From the NCBI RefSeq assembly GCF_000380165.1, contig NZ_KB904660.1:32906-96905 (forward strand): a stretch of DNA of 64,000 bases, in the 5' to 3' direction. The DNA comes from Wenjunlia vitaminophila DSM 41686 (GTDB lineage Bacteria > Actinomycetota > Actinomycetes > Streptomycetales > Streptomycetaceae). This document shows, in pieces, positions 26,326 to 39,411 of this stretch. Under the pieces are notes generated by a model, which was not told where the DNA came from, did not search any database, and saw only the letters and a list, made by a program, of their open reading frames with translations. Within the stretch, counting starts at the first letter, position 1. Every line of letters begins with the position of its first letter. Both the position numbers and the translations under genes were made by a program.

Positions 26326-26477
26326 CCCGGTCGGTCGGCGCCCCTGCTCCTGGACGTCGTGCATCCCGCCCCTCCTCCACCCGCGTTCAGTGACCGTGCG
26401 AACACCATAAGTGAGGGGTCCGACAGCGCCCGCCGCGCTTGTCGGGTCCCGCCGTGCCCAGGTGGTACGCATGGGGC

Positions 26478-27155
26478 ATGAGTACGCATCTGATCACCGG
26501 TGCCGGTTCCGGCATCGGTGCCGTCGTGGCGACACGGCTCGCCGAGCGCGGCGCCGAACTCGTCCTGCTCGCCCGCAACGAGCGCCGGGCCGAGGAACTG
26601 GCGGAACGCTTCCCGGGCAGTCGCACCGTCGTCGCCGACCTGGGCAGGCCGCTGGAACTGGCCCCACTCCACCTGCCGGACCGGCTCGACTCGCTGCTCC
26701 ACATCGCCGGTGTCCTCTCGTTGGGGCCGGTGTCCGAGACGGATGCGGCCACCTGGAGCACCGTGCTGACGACCAATCTGGTGGCGCCCGCGGAGCTGAC
26801 CCGGCTGGCCCTGCCGGCGCTGCGGGCCGCCCGCGGGCAGGTGGTCTTCGTCAACTCCGGCTCCGGACTGCGGGCCAACCCCGGCTGGGCCGCCTACGCC
26901 GCGAGCAAGCACGGGCTGCGCGCGCTGGCGGACGCGTTGCGCGCCGAGGAGCACGACAGCGGCGTCCGGGTGACCTCGGTGTACCCGGGGCGCACCGCCA
27001 CCCCGATGCAGGAGCACACCCACGCGTTGGAGGGCAAGCCGTACGATCCCGCCGCGCTGATCGACCCGGAGTCGGTGGCGACCGCCGTCCTGACGGCGCT
27101 GGACCTCCCGCGGGACGCGGAGATGACCGATGTGACGGTCCGCCCGGGGAAGTAG
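26478..27155 (+). CDS. Short-chain dehydrogenase/reductase
   Basis: 225 residues from the ATG at 26478. The nucleotide-binding motif is TGAGSGIG, then ADLG for the adenine ring, HIAG in place of NNAG, NSGSG with the catalytic Ser, and YAASK with catalytic Tyr/Lys. The Arg in LLARNERR after strand 2 suggests NADP(H). The C-terminal SVYPGRTATPMQ is typical of classical SDRs. The protein is shorter than most, and the substrate is unknown. The MetE-like gene starts 13 nt downstream, so the two form a transcription unit between mnmA and ligA. Confidence 0.88.
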   Translation: MSTHLITGAGSGIGAVVATRLAERGAELVLLARNERRAEELAERFPGSRTVVADLGRPLELAPLHLPDRLDSLLHIAGVLSLGPVSETDAATWSTVLTTNLVAPAELTRLALPALRAARGQVVFVNSGSGLRANPGWAAYAASKHGLRALADALRAEEHDSGVRVTSVYPGRTATPMQEHTHALEGKPYDPAALIDPESVATAVLTALDLPRDAEMTDVTVRPGK

Positions 27156-27168
27156 CTACCCTTCCCCG

Positions 27169-28179
27169 GTGAGTACCAACGGAAGTCTCGTTTGGCCCGA
27201 GTCCCTCGCCACCGGTGTCGGCTCCATGCCCGGCACGGACGTCCGCGAGAGCGTGCGCACCGTGGTGGAAACCCTCGAGGCGCTCCCGCACCTGCCGGAG
27301 CTGCCCGCCCGCGGACCCGGGGCGGACATGGTCGGACGTTCCCTCGGCCTGCTGGTCGAACTGTACGCGCACGTACAGCCGTCGGGCTGGCGGTTCGCGG
27401 ACCGCCCGGGCCGGGACCGGCGGCGGGCCGAGGGGTTCCTCCGGGAGGACCTGGACGCGCTGGAGGAGTTCACCCAGGGGTACGCGGGCCTGTTGAAGAT
27501 CCAGGTGGTCGGGCCGTGGACGTTGGCCGCCCAGGTGGAGCTGCGCGGCGGGGAGGCGGCCCTCGGTGACCCGGGGGCCTGTCGGGACATCACCGCCTCG
27601 CTGGCCGAGGGGGTGCGGCTGCACGCCGACGAGGTCCGCCGCCGCGTACCGGGAGCCGCGCTGGTGGTGCAGGTCGACGAGCCCTTGCTGACCGCGGTGC
27701 TCACCGGCCGGGTGCCGACCGCCAGCGGCTACCGGGTCCACGGGGCGGCGGACCGCGGGGTGGTGGAGGGAGCCCTGCGCGAGGTGGTGGACGCCGTTGA
27801 CGCGCCCGTGGTCATGCACTCGTGCGCCCCCGGAGTGCCCATCGGGCTGCTGCGTCGGGCCGGGGCCGCGGCCATCTCGCTCGACGCCTCCCTGCTCACG
27901 GAAAGTGACGACGAAATGGTGGGGGAGGCGGTTGAGGCGGGGACGGTGCTGTTCGCCGGTGTCGTGCCCTCCGTGGAGGGCCCACTGTCGGACCCCGGGG
28001 GTAGCGTCGAGGGTGTCCGGAAGCTGTGGCGCAGGTTGGGGCTGGATCCGGCCGCTCTGTCGAGGGCGGTGGCGATCACTCCGGCATGCGGTCTCGCGGG
28101 GGCCTCCCCGGCCTACGCGCGGTCCGCTCTCGCCAGGTGCGTTCGGGCGGCGAGGGCGCTCGCGGATAACCCCGAGTAG
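27169..28179 (+). CDS. MetE-like (UROD/MetE fold) methionine synthase-type protein
   Basis: 336 residues starting with GTG, 13 nt after the SDR stop. It resembles the C-terminal catalytic barrel of cobalamin-independent methionine synthase. The visible matches are TGVGSMPGTD at the N-terminus, VQVDEPLL, a VMHSC motif (His and Cys of the zinc site) and a final TPACGLAG (third zinc ligand Cys). It lacks the duplicated N-terminal barrel of full MetE. It probably transfers a methyl group to a thiol, but the methyl donor is unknown. It is common upstream of ligA in actinomycetes. Confidence 0.75.
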   Translation: MSTNGSLVWPESLATGVGSMPGTDVRESVRTVVETLEALPHLPELPARGPGADMVGRSLGLLVELYAHVQPSGWRFADRPGRDRRRAEGFLREDLDALEEFTQGYAGLLKIQVVGPWTLAAQVELRGGEAALGDPGACRDITASLAEGVRLHADEVRRRVPGAALVVQVDEPLLTAVLTGRVPTASGYRVHGAADRGVVEGALREVVDAVDAPVVMHSCAPGVPIGLLRRAGAAAISLDASLLTESDDEMVGEAVEAGTVLFAGVVPSVEGPLSDPGGSVEGVRKLWRRLGLDPAALSRAVAITPACGLAGASPAYARSALARCVRAARALADNPE

Positions 28180-30591
<2,412 letters not shown>

Positions 30592-30823
30592 ACGGTGCAG
30601 CTCAACAGGTTCACGGATCACCCGTACGGTGCATACCAGAGCTAGAGGGGTGCGCGGTATGCAATCGGGCAACCACTTCCGATCGCTGCCCCCTGCCGCC
30701 GTATCGGGCCTACTGTTGAGGTTGCGCGCCTGCATCCGCTGGTCAACGGCTACCTTCTGCCGCCTCGCGGGCACGACACCCTTGGACCGCTTTGAGGGCC
30801 CACAGGCTGCGAGAGGGACGGGC

Positions 30824-32956
30824 ATGGACATGAGGGACAGCGCTACGCCCCAGGGCGTGGCCCGCCGGGCCGCGTTGCCCGCCGTCCCCGCGGTGGTCAC
30901 CGTGGCCGGGGCGGTCACGCTCGCCATCGGAGTGCTCCACCTCCTCACGGACGGACGGGCGTTGTTCCCCTCGGGCTCGGTGGGGTGGGCCTTCGCCATC
31001 CTCACCGGCCTGGTCGTGGGGCATCTGGTGGCCCTCGGCAGGGACCGCTGGTGGGGAGGCGCGGGGTCGGGGGCCTCGCTCACCCTCGCCGTGCTGCTGC
31101 TGCACGGCTGGGTGCCCGCCGTCCTGGTGAGCCTGGCCGTGGTGGTGCTGGTGGGCGCGGCCCGCCGGCACCGCTGGCGCGAGGCGTGCCTACGCGGCTC
31201 GGTGGACATCCTGGGCGTGGGGGCAGCGGCCCTGTCCCTCGCGGCGTTCGGCGTGACCCCGTCGGTGGAGCACCCGTGGCTGCCCATCCAATGGGACGCG
31301 GCGGCGGTGCCCGCAGTGGTCTCGGCCGCCTTCGCCTACCTGCTCGCCACCCGGGTCCTGCTCTGGGCGGCCACCGCGGCACCGTCCGGCGGACTGCGCA
31401 CGGTGCTGCGGACCGAGATCCTGCGGCACGGCATGGTGGGCGTCGCCCTGCTCGGCATCTCCCCGCTGATCGCCGCGGTCGCCGCCCACCGCCCGGTGCT
31501 GTTGCCGTTGTTCGCCGTGCCGCTGATGGCCCTGGACAGCACCCTGTGGATGGTCCGGGCCCGCGCCGAGGAACAACTGCGCGACCCGCTGACCGGTTTG
31601 CCGAACCGTCAGTGGCTGTTGGAACGGGTGTGGGTGGCGCTCGACGAGGCCGAGCACAACGGCGACCGCGCCGCGCTGATCCTCATCGACCTCGACAAGT
31701 TCCGGTCCGTCAACGACACCCTGGGGCACCTCGCCGGTGACCGGTTACTGCTCCAGGTCGCCGAGCGGCTGCGCTCCTCGATGCCCCGCGGCGCGGAGGT
31801 GGCACGGCTCGGCGGCGACGAGTTCGCCGTGTTACTGCCCCGAGCGGATTCCATCACCCGGGCCCAGCGTGTCGCCCGCACCCTCGTCGCCGGGCTCAAC
31901 GCCCCCGTCAACCTGGACGGGCTGACCCTGGTCCTGGGCGCCAGCGCCGGCCTGAGCGTCTTCCCCGACCACGCGGTGGACGCCGAAGGACTGCTGCGCC
32001 GGGCCGACGTGGCGATGTACCAGGCGAAGCGGGACCGCAGCGGCGTGGAGGTCTACGAGTCGTCCCGGGACGCCAACACCCCGGACCGCCTCGGCCTCCT
32101 GGGGGACCTGCGCCGGGCGCTGGAGGCCGGCGACATAGCGCTGCACTACCAACCCAAGGTCACCTTCGACGGCAGGATCGCCGGCCTCGAGGCGCTGGTC
32201 CGCTGGGTGCACCCGGAGCGGGGACGGGTGAGCCCGGACGAGTTCGTCACCCTGGCCGAGACCTCCGGGCTGATGCCCCAGCTCACCGAGTACGTGCTGG
32301 AGGCCGCACTGGGGCAGGTGGCCAGGTGGCGGGCGGACGGGTTCGACGTGCAGGTCGCGGTGAACGTCTCGCCGCGCGACGTGCACAGCCCCGGGTTCGC
32401 CGGCGCGGTGGCCGCCCGTCTGGCCCGGCACGGTGTCCCCCCGGGCTCCCTCCAGTTGGAGATCACTGAGCACGTGCTGCTCGAGGACCCGCAGCGGGCA
32501 GCCGACACCCTGGCCGGGCTGACCGGCCACGGGGTGCGGATGTCGCTGGACGACTTCGGCACCGGGTACTCGTCGCTGGTCCACCTCCGCCGGCTCCCGG
32601 TGAGCGAGCTGAAGATCGACAGGTCGTTCGTGGCCAGGCTCGCCGTCGACGCCGAGGACGCCGAGATCGTGCGCTGCACGGTAGAACTGGCCCACTCGTT
32701 GGGGCTCGTGGTCGTCGCCGAGGGCGTGGAGGACGACGAGACCTGGGAACGGCTGCGCGACCTCGGCTGCGACGCCGTCCAGGGCTGGCTGGTGGCTGCC
32801 GCCATGCCACCGGACGAGACCACCGCGTGGCTCCGCGGCAGGGGCGCGGGCACCCCCGTTCCGATCATGTTCCAGGACCCGCCGCCGAGGAAGCTCCCGC
32901 GCTCCCGGGCCCCAATCAACCCGGCGGCCGACGCCACGGCTCGCCCCCGCCCCTGA
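30824..32956 (+). CDS. Membrane GGDEF-EAL protein (c-di-GMP cyclase/phosphodiesterase)
   Basis: 710 residues from the ATG at 30824 (AGAGGGA upstream). The first 240 residues hold about six membrane segments. The GGDEF domain has [11 protein letters not shown] (near 328), so cyclase activity is possible. The EAL domain has an intact EALVRW (near 455), [16 protein letters not shown] and KIDRSF, so phosphodiesterase activity is likely. Position next to ligA and gatCAB, plus the six-TM GGDEF-EAL layout, match the Streptomyces phosphodiesterase RmdB as I recall it. c-di-GMP controls BldD and hence development in actinomycetes. The C-terminal 25 residues are Pro/Arg-rich. Confidence 0.92.
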   Translation: MDMRDSATPQGVARRAALPAVPAVVTVAGAVTLAIGVLHLLTDGRALFPSGSVGWAFAILTGLVVGHLVALGRDRWWGGAGSGASLTLAVLLLHGWVPAVLVSLAVVVLVGAARRHRWREACLRGSVDILGVGAAALSLAAFGVTPSVEHPWLPIQWDAAAVPAVVSAAFAYLLATRVLLWAATAAPSGGLRTVLRTEILRHGMVGVALLGISPLIAAVAAHRPVLLPLFAVPLMALDSTLWMVRARAEEQLRDPLTGLPNRQWLLERVWVALDEAEHNGDRAALILIDLDKFRSVNDTLGHLAGDRLLLQVAERLRSSMPRGAEVARLGGDEFAVLLPRADSITRAQRVARTLVAGLNAPVNLDGLTLVLGASAGLSVFPDHAVDAEGLLRRADVAMYQAKRDRSGVEVYESSRDANTPDRLGLLGDLRRALEAGDIALHYQPKVTFDGRIAGLEALVRWVHPERGRVSPDEFVTLAETSGLMPQLTEYVLEAALGQVARWRADGFDVQVAVNVSPRDVHSPGFAGAVAARLARHGVPPGSLQLEITEHVLLEDPQRAADTLAGLTGHGVRMSLDDFGTGYSSLVHLRRLPVSELKIDRSFVARLAVDAEDAEIVRCTVELAHSLGLVVVAEGVEDDETWERLRDLGCDAVQGWLVAAAMPPDETTAWLRGRGAGTPVPIMFQDPPPRKLPRSRAPINPAADATARPRP

Positions 32957-33251
32957 CATCCCAGTCCCTGACGCCCCCCTGACGCCGCCGCGGGCCTGGT
33001 CCCGCCGGCCCCCCTCCCGACCCGCGGCGCGCCCGGCACGGGGGGCCCGGGTGCGTCACGTCGAGGCGCGCTCCGGGGTGGCGGCGCGCCACCGTCCCGA
33101 GGTGAACGGCCGGTGCGCGGCCACGTGGCCCGTGCCGGGGCGGGACGATCGGGGCGAGCACGTCGGGGGACGCGCGGTGTCCGGTGGCACAACGCCTAGG
33201 ATTGGCGGCGAAGACAGCCCAGCACCACACACCCACCCTGAGGATCGCTGC

Positions 33252-33551
33252 ATGCCTGGCATCACGCGCGAGGAGGTCACCCACCTCGCCCGGCTGTCGC
33301 GTCTGGAGCTGAAGGACGAAGAGCTCGACCACTTCGCCGAACAGCTTGACGCGATCATCGACGCGGTCGCCCGCGTCGGTGAGATCGCGGCCGACGACGA
33401 CATCCCGCCGACGTCGCACCCGCTGCCGCTGACCAACGTCACCCGTCCGGACGAGGTGCGGCCGTCGCTGGCCCCCCAGGACGCCCTGGCCGGCGCCCCC
33501 GCGGCCGAGGAGCAGCGCTTCAAGGTGCCGCAGATCCTGGGAGAGGACTGA
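33252..33551 (+). CDS. gatC: Asp-tRNA(Asn)/Glu-tRNA(Gln) amidotransferase subunit C
   Basis: 99 residues, family length, from the ATG at 33252 with GAGG 8 nt upstream. It begins [19 protein letters not shown] and ends [10 protein letters not shown], both typical. GatC stabilises the GatA-GatB heterodimer that amidates misacylated Glu-tRNA(Gln) and Asp-tRNA(Asn). gatA follows 7 nt after its stop, so the two are translationally linked. Confidence 0.95.
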   Translation: MPGITREEVTHLARLSRLELKDEELDHFAEQLDAIIDAVARVGEIAADDDIPPTSHPLPLTNVTRPDEVRPSLAPQDALAGAPAAEEQRFKVPQILGED

Positions 33552-33558
33552 TCCACAG

Positions 33559-35052
33559 ATGACCGACCTCACCAGGCTCACCGCGGCCCAGACCGCCGAG
33601 GCCGTCGCCTCGGGTGAGTCCAGCGCCGTCGAGGTGGCGCAGGCCCACCTGAACCGCATCGACGCGGTGGACGAGAAGGTGCGCGCCTTCCTGCACGTGG
33701 ACCGCGAGGGCGCGCTCGCCGCCGCCCGCTCGGTGGACGAGCGTCGGGCCCGCGGGGAGCGGCTCGGCCCGCTGGCCGGCGTTCCGCTCGCCCTCAAGGA
33801 CATCTTCACCACCAAGGGCGTCCCCACGACCGTCGGCTCCCGGATCCTGCGGGGCTGGGTCCCGCCCTACGACGCGACGGTGACCCGACGCCTGAAGGAA
33901 GCGGGGGTGGTGATCCTCGGGAAGACCAACATGGACGAGTTCGCCATGGGGTCCTCCACCGAGAACAGCGCCTTCGGTCCCACCGGCAACCCCTGGGACC
34001 TGACCCGCATCCCCGGTGGCTCCGGCGGCGGCTCGTCCGCGGCGCTCGCCTCGTACCAGGCGCCGCTGGCGATCGGCACCGACACCGGCGGTTCGATCCG
34101 GCAGCCCGCGGCGGTGACCGGTACGGTCGGCGTCAAGCCGACCTACGGCGGGGTGTCCCGCTACGGCATGGTCGCCTTCTCCTCGTCCCTGGACCAGGGC
34201 GGTCCCTGCGCCCGCACGGTGCTGGACGCGGCGTTGCTGCACGAGGTGATGGCCGGTCACGACCCCCTGGACTCCACCTCCATCGACGCCCCGGTCCCGC
34301 CGGTGGTCGAGGCCGCGAGGCGGGCCGACGTGCGGGGCATGCGGATCGGCGTGGTCAAGGAGTTCGTGGGCCAGGACTACCAGGCCGGGGTGAAGGAGCG
34401 GTTCACCGAGGCCGTGGAGCTCCTGCGGGAGCTCGGCGCCGAGGTCCTTGAGATCTCCTGCCCCTCGTTCACCTACGCGTTGCCCGCGTACTACCTGATC
34501 GCGCCCAGCGAGGCCTCCTCCAACCTGGCCCGTTTCGACGCGATGCGGTACGGGCTGCGGGTGGGGGACGACGGTACGCACTCGGCCGAGGAGGTCACCG
34601 CGCTGACCCGCGAGGCCGGTTTCGGCCCCGAGGTCAAGCGTCGGATCATGCTGGGCACCTACGCGTTGTCGTCCGGTTACTACGACGCGTACTACGGCCA
34701 GGCGCAGAAGGTGCGCACCGTGGTCACCCGGGACTTCGCCGCCGCCTTCGAGCAGGTGGACGTGCTGGTCTCGCCGACGACCCCGACCACCGCGTTCCCG
34801 ATCGGGGAGCGCGTCGACGACCCCATGGCGATGTACCTCGCCGACCTGTTCACCATCCCGGCCAACCTGGCGGGGAACGCGGCCATGTCCGTGCCCTGCG
34901 GCCTCGCCCGCGAGGACGGTCTTCCCGTGGGTCTGCAGATCATCGCCCCGACCATGGCCGACGACCGGCTCTACCGGGTGGGCGGCGCGGTCGAGGCCGC
35001 GTTCACCGCCCGTTGGGGCCACCCGTTGCTTGAGGAGGCACCGGCACTGTGA
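33559..35052 (+). CDS. gatA: Asp/Glu-tRNA amidotransferase subunit A (amidase)
   Basis: 497 residues. The amidase-signature catalytic triad is visible: Lys in [12 protein letters not shown], cis-Ser in GGSSAALAS and the nucleophilic Ser in [11 protein letters not shown]. It liberates ammonia from glutamine for transfer to the aminoacyl-tRNA bound by GatB. It lies 7 nt after gatC, and its stop codon overlaps the GTG of the small membrane protein gene that separates it from gatB. Confidence 0.97.
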   Translation: MTDLTRLTAAQTAEAVASGESSAVEVAQAHLNRIDAVDEKVRAFLHVDREGALAAARSVDERRARGERLGPLAGVPLALKDIFTTKGVPTTVGSRILRGWVPPYDATVTRRLKEAGVVILGKTNMDEFAMGSSTENSAFGPTGNPWDLTRIPGGSGGGSSAALASYQAPLAIGTDTGGSIRQPAAVTGTVGVKPTYGGVSRYGMVAFSSSLDQGGPCARTVLDAALLHEVMAGHDPLDSTSIDAPVPPVVEAARRADVRGMRIGVVKEFVGQDYQAGVKERFTEAVELLRELGAEVLEISCPSFTYALPAYYLIAPSEASSNLARFDAMRYGLRVGDDGTHSAEEVTALTREAGFGPEVKRRIMLGTYALSSGYYDAYYGQAQKVRTVVTRDFAAAFEQVDVLVSPTTPTTAFPIGERVDDPMAMYLADLFTIPANLAGNAAMSVPCGLAREDGLPVGLQIIAPTMADDRLYRVGGAVEAAFTARWGHPLLEEAPAL

Positions 35053-35288
35053 GCACGCTCGACCGGATGAAGAGCTTCAAGAAGAGCAAGACCGGCACGT
35101 ACCTGTCGATCGGCACGACGCTGTTCGGCGCCGTCGGGGTGCTCAAGCAGGCCCGACAGGCCAAGAGCGAGGGCGACCGGCTGCAACTGCTGGACGCCGT
35201 CGTGAGCGGTGTCGCCATCGCCACCGGTGTCGCACTGCTCGTGCGCGAGCTGCGCCGCCTGGACAGCGACGACATCCTGGCCCGCTAG
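35049..35288 (+). CDS. Small conserved membrane protein between gatA and gatB
   Basis: 79 residues. The GTG start overlaps the gatA stop (GTGA), a translational-coupling arrangement. A basic N-terminus ([12 protein letters not shown]) precedes a hydrophobic segment ([16 protein letters not shown]); a linker ([18 protein letters not shown]) leads to a second one ([15 protein letters not shown]), and it ends [15 protein letters not shown] two-helix membrane hairpin is likely. I recognise no function. Its insertion in the gatCAB unit suggests either a passenger under the same control or a role linked to translation. Confidence 0.7.
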   Translation: MSTLDRMKSFKKSKTGTYLSIGTTLFGAVGVLKQARQAKSEGDRLQLLDAVVSGVAIATGVALLVRELRRLDSDDILAR

Positions 35289-35391
35289 GACGGAAGACCC
35301 GGCGCGGCCCAGCGGGCCCGGACGGCCCCGGCCCGGCCGACGACACCAACGTGGCCCGAAGAGCGTGGCCGACTGGAAGGTGGAGAGAACT

Positions 35392-36897
35392 GTGAGCGTC
35401 ATGGACCTGGTGTCGTACCAGGACGCCCTGGCGTCGTACGACCCGGTGATGGGCCTCGAGGTCCACGTCGAGCTGGGCACGCGCACCAAGATGTTCTGCG
35501 GCTGCGCGACGACCTTCGGGGCCCCGCCGAACAGCCAGGTCTGCCCGACCTGCCTCGGCATGCCCGGCTCGCTGCCGGTGGTCAACGCCGTCGCGGTGGA
35601 GTCCGCGATCCGCATCGGGCTCGCCCTGAACTGCGAGATCGCGGAGCGGTGCCGGTTTGCCCGGAAGAACTACTTCTATCCGGACATGCCGAAGAACTAT
35701 CAGATCTCCCAGTACGACGAGCCGATCGCCTTCAACGGCTACCTCGACGTCGAGGTGGACGGGGGGACGTTCCGCGTCGAGATCGAGCGCGCCCACATGG
35801 AGGAGGACACGGGCAAGTCCACCCATGTGGGCGGGGCCACCGGCCGGATCCACGGCGCCGAGCACTCGCTGCTCGACTACAACCGGGCCGGGATTCCGCT
35901 GATCGAGATCGTCACCAAGCCCATCGAGGGCGCCGGGGCCAGGGCGCCCGAGGTGGCAAGGGCCTACGTGGCCGAACTCCGCGAGCTGATCCGGGCGCTC
36001 GGCGTGTCCGAGGCCCGGATGGAGCTCGGTCAGATGCGCTGCGACGCCAACCTGTCGCTCCGTCCGCTGGGCACCACCCGGTTCGGCACCCGCAGTGAGA
36101 CCAAGAACGTGAACTCGCTGCGCTCGGTGGAGCGCGCCGTGCGGTTCGAGATCCAGCGGCACGCCACCGTGCTCGGCGAGGGCGGCACCATCGTCCAAGA
36201 GACCCGACACTTCCACGAGGACGACGGCACCACGACGCCGGGCCGGGTCAAGGAGGAGGCGGAGGACTACCGGTACTTCCCCGAGCCGGACCTCGTCCCC
36301 GTCGCCCCCGCCCGGGCCTACGTCGAGGAACTGCGCGGCACCCTCCCCGAGCCGCCGCGCGAGCGCCGTCAGCGGCTCCAGGCCGAGTGGGGCGCGTCCG
36401 ACCACGAGATGCGTTCGGCGCACAACGCCGGTGCCGTCGAGCTGATCGTCGCCACGGTGGAGGCCGGGGCGCGGCCGGACGCCGCACGCAAGTGGTGGAT
36501 GGGTGAGCTGGCCCGGCGGGCCAACGAGGACGGGGTGGAGCTGTCCGAGCTGGCCATCACCCCGGTACAGGTCGCCCGGGTGGCGACGCTGGTGGCCGAG
36601 GGCTCGTTGAACGACAAGCTGGCCCGCCAGGTGATCGAGGGCGTGCTGGCCGGTGAGGGCGACCCCGACACGGTGGTGGAGGCCCGCGGCCTGAAGGTGG
36701 TCTCGGACGAGGGTGCCCTGGGCGCGGCCGTGGACGAGGCGATCGCCGCCAACCCGGGCGTCGCGGACAAGATCCGTGGCGGCAAGGTGGCCGCGGCCGG
36801 CGCCCTGGTCGGCGCGGTGATGAAGGCGACCAGGGGCCAGGCGGACGCGGCCCGGGTGAAGGAGCTGATCCTCCAGCGGCTGGGCGTCTCCGGCTGA
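35392..36897 (+). CDS. gatB: Asp/Glu-tRNA amidotransferase subunit B
   Basis: 501 residues from the GTG at 35392 (GGAG 6-7 nt upstream) or 498 from the ATG at 35401. It contains [18 protein letters not shown] with zinc-site Cys residues, then [36 protein letters not shown], the cradle domain and the C-terminal helical/YqeY-like tRNA-binding tail ([29 protein letters not shown]). It binds and activates Glu-tRNA(Gln) or Asp-tRNA(Asn). It ends before a convergent terminator at 36923-36970. Confidence 0.96.
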   Translation: MSVMDLVSYQDALASYDPVMGLEVHVELGTRTKMFCGCATTFGAPPNSQVCPTCLGMPGSLPVVNAVAVESAIRIGLALNCEIAERCRFARKNYFYPDMPKNYQISQYDEPIAFNGYLDVEVDGGTFRVEIERAHMEEDTGKSTHVGGATGRIHGAEHSLLDYNRAGIPLIEIVTKPIEGAGARAPEVARAYVAELRELIRALGVSEARMELGQMRCDANLSLRPLGTTRFGTRSETKNVNSLRSVERAVRFEIQRHATVLGEGGTIVQETRHFHEDDGTTTPGRVKEEAEDYRYFPEPDLVPVAPARAYVEELRGTLPEPPRERRQRLQAEWGASDHEMRSAHNAGAVELIVATVEAGARPDAARKWWMGELARRANEDGVELSELAITPVQVARVATLVAEGSLNDKLARQVIEGVLAGEGDPDTVVEARGLKVVSDEGALGAAVDEAIAANPGVADKIRGGKVAAAGALVGAVMKATRGQADAARVKELILQRLGVSG

Positions 36898-36922
36898 CGG
36901 GTGCGCCCACGGCGTCCCCGAA

Positions 36923-36970
36923 GCGTGGTGCCCCGGTCGGTCCGACGCCGGACCGACCGGGGCACCACGC
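36923..36970. terminator. Bidirectional terminator between gatB and the Ser/Thr kinase
   Basis: Perfect 21-bp inverted repeat: arms 36923-36943 and 36950-36970, 6-nt loop GACGCC. It lies 25 nt after the gatB stop and overlaps the first bases before the convergent kinase stop at 36976. Confidence 0.85.
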
Positions 36971-36975
36971 GTGTG

Positions 36976-38997
36976 TCAGCGGGTCAGCATGGGGCTGCCC
37001 AGCCCGACGATGCCGGAGGAGCAGTACTCCCTGGGGTCCTCGACGGTGATGGACAGGCGCAGGCCGCCGCTCACGTCGAGCTTGAGGTCGTGCGGCTCGC
37101 CCAGCGCGATCTGCTCGTTGAACAGCGGTTTGCCGTCGATGTTGATGATGAGCCGGGCCGAGCTGTTCGGCGAGTTGTCCTCGATGCCGGCGACCAGGTT
37201 CAACTCCTTCCAGTCACGGTTGAGGTTGAACTCCAGGGTGCTGCCGCAGCCGCTGTCCACCACGAACGCGTCGCTGTAGTCCTTGCCGTCGATGGCCGCG
37301 GCCTCGATGGCGAACTCGCTGTTCTCCGAGATCGGCGACATCGTGGTCAGCGACTGCTCGTCCGCCTGGGTCACCGACGACGCCCCGTCGGCCGAGGGGT
37401 CACCGGTCTCTCCCGTGCCCTGGTTCTCCCCGTCCGGCTGGTCGTCCGTGGGTGGGGGAGCGCCCTGGGTCTGCGTCTGGGTCACGGTGACGGTCGCGCC
37501 GGGTTTGGCGGTGTTGTTCGGCTTCTCGTCGTCGCCCTCGAGCGCCTTCATCCCGGCGGCCGTGGCGCCCGCGACGACCAGCATCGCCAACACCGCACCG
37601 GCCACCTTCAGACCGCGGCGGCCACGCCGGCGCGGCGGCTCGGGATCGTCCGGGCGGGACGGCTCGGGGGCGGGCCGGGGCGTGACCACGGGGTCGGGCA
37701 CGGTGAGCCGTGCGGTGTCCGCACCGGGGGCCGGTTCCGGGGTGACGACCGGCTCCGGCTGCGGAACGGGAGCGGCCTGGGGAACGGGAGCGGGCTGCGG
37801 GGCGGGCGTCTGGAACCCGACCTGCGCGGGGAACGGGTCACCGGTGGGCGTGGGGACCGGCGGAGGCGGGGTCGGCTGAGCAGGCGGGGTCGGTTGGGTC
37901 GGGGACGCGGAGAACGCGGCCGGTGGGTGCAGCGGCGTGCTCGGCGGGACGGTCGTGGGCGGCGGCACCGGAGGCACCGAGGAACCGGTGAGCGCGGGCC
38001 CGAACGCGGGCTTGGGCGGTGGGGGAACGGCGTCCGCGGGCGGCCTGGCCGGCGGGGGAGGCGTGCTGGGCGGAGCGGGCTGGCCCACGCTGTCCGCGGC
38101 GGCGGACTTGGTGGAGACCACGGCGAACCGCAGCTCACGCACCCAGGACGACAGGGTGTCCGGGCGGTCCCTGGGTTCGGGAGAGAACACCGACAGGATC
38201 CGGTCGACCCGCTCCTCGTCCACCGTGGCGATCACCGGTAGCTGGCGGAACGCCGCCCGCAACTGCTCCGGGGTGCTGGGCGGGGACTCCCCGCTGAGCA
38301 GGAAGTAGGCGATGGCGCCGAAGGCGTAGCGGTCGGTGGCCGGGGAGCGCTTGCCCTCGAAGACCTCCGGAGCGGCGTAGCCCGGGGTGAACCACACCTC
38401 GACGGTCTGGTGGTCGGCGGTCAGCTTGCTGAGGCCGAAGTCCACCAGCGTGGCCTGGCCGTTGCCGTCCACCATCACGTTGCCGGGGGACAGGTCGCCG
38501 TGCACCACGGTGCGGCCCGACGGGGTGCCCTTGCCCAGGTGGAGCCAGTCCAGCACGTCGGCGAGCTGCTCGAGGCAGCGCATGGCCTCCCGCCGCTCGC
38601 CCGGGGTGTCCATGCTGCGTTCGGCCCGCCAGTCCCGCAGGTCGAGGCCGTCCACGTGGTTCATCACCAGGTACAGGGCACGTCCCGCGGTGTCGTCGCC
38701 CTTTCCCTGGCGGTGTGTCGGGGGGCCCTCGAAGTGCTCACGCACCCCCACCACCCCGAGACGGTGAACGAAGCGCAGCAGCTCGGCCTGCTCGTTCCAC
38801 TTCTCGCTGACCTTCGCGAAGTGCTCGGGGGAGAGCGTGACCTTGGAGTCGAGCACCTTGACGACCACCGGTTCGGTTTCGCCTGCCAGCTTGAGCTCGG
38901 CCAGGTAGAGGGTGGCCTCGCCACCCCGGCCTATCGAGCGAACCAGCCGGTAGCGGTCAGGCGCCGTATCCGGGCCGATGTACAAGCTGTTGTCCAT
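36976..38997 (-). CDS. Transmembrane Ser/Thr protein kinase with extracellular sensor domain
   Basis: 673 residues. The kinase domain (about 15-280) has the Gly loop GRGGEATLY, VVVKVL with the ATP-site Lys, VVHGDLSPGNVMVD (HGD in place of HRD), DFG and AAPEVFEG. A very Pro-rich linker (about 300-455) leads to a basic stretch and one membrane helix (about 463-485, VAGAVLAMLVVAGATAA). The extracellular part (about 495-673) has a Thr/Gln/Gly-rich stalk and an NPCBM-like beta domain (STLEFNLNRDWKELNLVAGIEDNS, ARLIINIDGKPLFNEQIALGE). It probably senses a cell-wall glycan or ligand and phosphorylates cytoplasmic targets. HGDLSPGN resembles aminoglycoside-kinase-like loops but keeps the catalytic Asp and Asn. 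Confidence 0.9.
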   Translation of the reverse strand: MDNSLYIGPDTAPDRYRLVRSIGRGGEATLYLAELKLAGETEPVVVKVLDSKVTLSPEHFAKVSEKWNEQAELLRFVHRLGVVGVREHFEGPPTHRQGKGDDTAGRALYLVMNHVDGLDLRDWRAERSMDTPGERREAMRCLEQLADVLDWLHLGKGTPSGRTVVHGDLSPGNVMVDGNGQATLVDFGLSKLTADHQTVEVWFTPGYAAPEVFEGKRSPATDRYAFGAIAYFLLSGESPPSTPEQLRAAFRQLPVIATVDEERVDRILSVFSPEPRDRPDTLSSWVRELRFAVVSTKSAAADSVGQPAPPSTPPPPARPPADAVPPPPKPAFGPALTGSSVPPVPPPTTVPPSTPLHPPAAFSASPTQPTPPAQPTPPPPVPTPTGDPFPAQVGFQTPAPQPAPVPQAAPVPQPEPVVTPEPAPGADTARLTVPDPVVTPRPAPEPSRPDDPEPPRRRGRRGLKVAGAVLAMLVVAGATAAGMKALEGDDEKPNNTAKPGATVTVTQTQTQGAPPPTDDQPDGENQGTGETGDPSADGASSVTQADEQSLTTMSPISENSEFAIEAAAIDGKDYSDAFVVDSGCGSTLEFNLNRDWKELNLVAGIEDNSPNSSARLIINIDGKPLFNEQIALGEPHDLKLDVSGGLRLSITVEDPREYCSSGIVGLGSPMLTR

Positions 38998-39411
38998 GCG
39001 GACTGCTCCCGTTCCACGTTCAAGGGGGACGTATTACTGCTGATGTGATGGACCGTGAGGGATGTGAGGGTCCCATCCAAGCAGGGCCGGTTCACCATGC
39101 CCGCCGCATCCCCCGGGGTCAACGGAATCCTGCAACCTGCGTGTAACCGAATCGCGACAGTCCCCTACGGCGCGGTGTGGCACCGCCACACGGGCACCTG
39201 GCTCCCCGTTGGCCCCTTCCGGCGTCGGACGCGTCGTCGGTGCCTAGGCACGGGTCAGTGCCTGACTAAGGAGTCCGCCGCCTGTTGCGCCCGGGGACTA
39301 AGGCCCCGGACCGACCCAGGATGCGGCGATCTCCCGATGTGCCGGACCCCCTCGAGGAGCCAGAGTGGGTGCAGTCGCCGGGGAAACCTCCCGGCCAGCA
39401 CAAGGAGAACC
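38998..39411. other. Regulatory intergenic region upstream of the kinase and the small protein gene
   Basis: 414 nt between divergent genes with no supported ORF. It holds a perfect 12-bp palindrome GTGCCTAGGCAC (39240-39251) and the dyad CCGGGG (39291-39296) with CCCCGG (39304-39309) around ACTAAGG, which resembles a DosR/DevR box. Promoters for both directions presumably lie here. Confidence 0.5.

Noticed and set aside
20707..26472. Very long minus-strand open frame extending upstream of the DUF885 gene
   Set aside because: It runs antisense to etfB, etfA, the thioesterase, cysteine desulfurase and mnmA. Such frames arise from the high GC content; the real start is at 20706.
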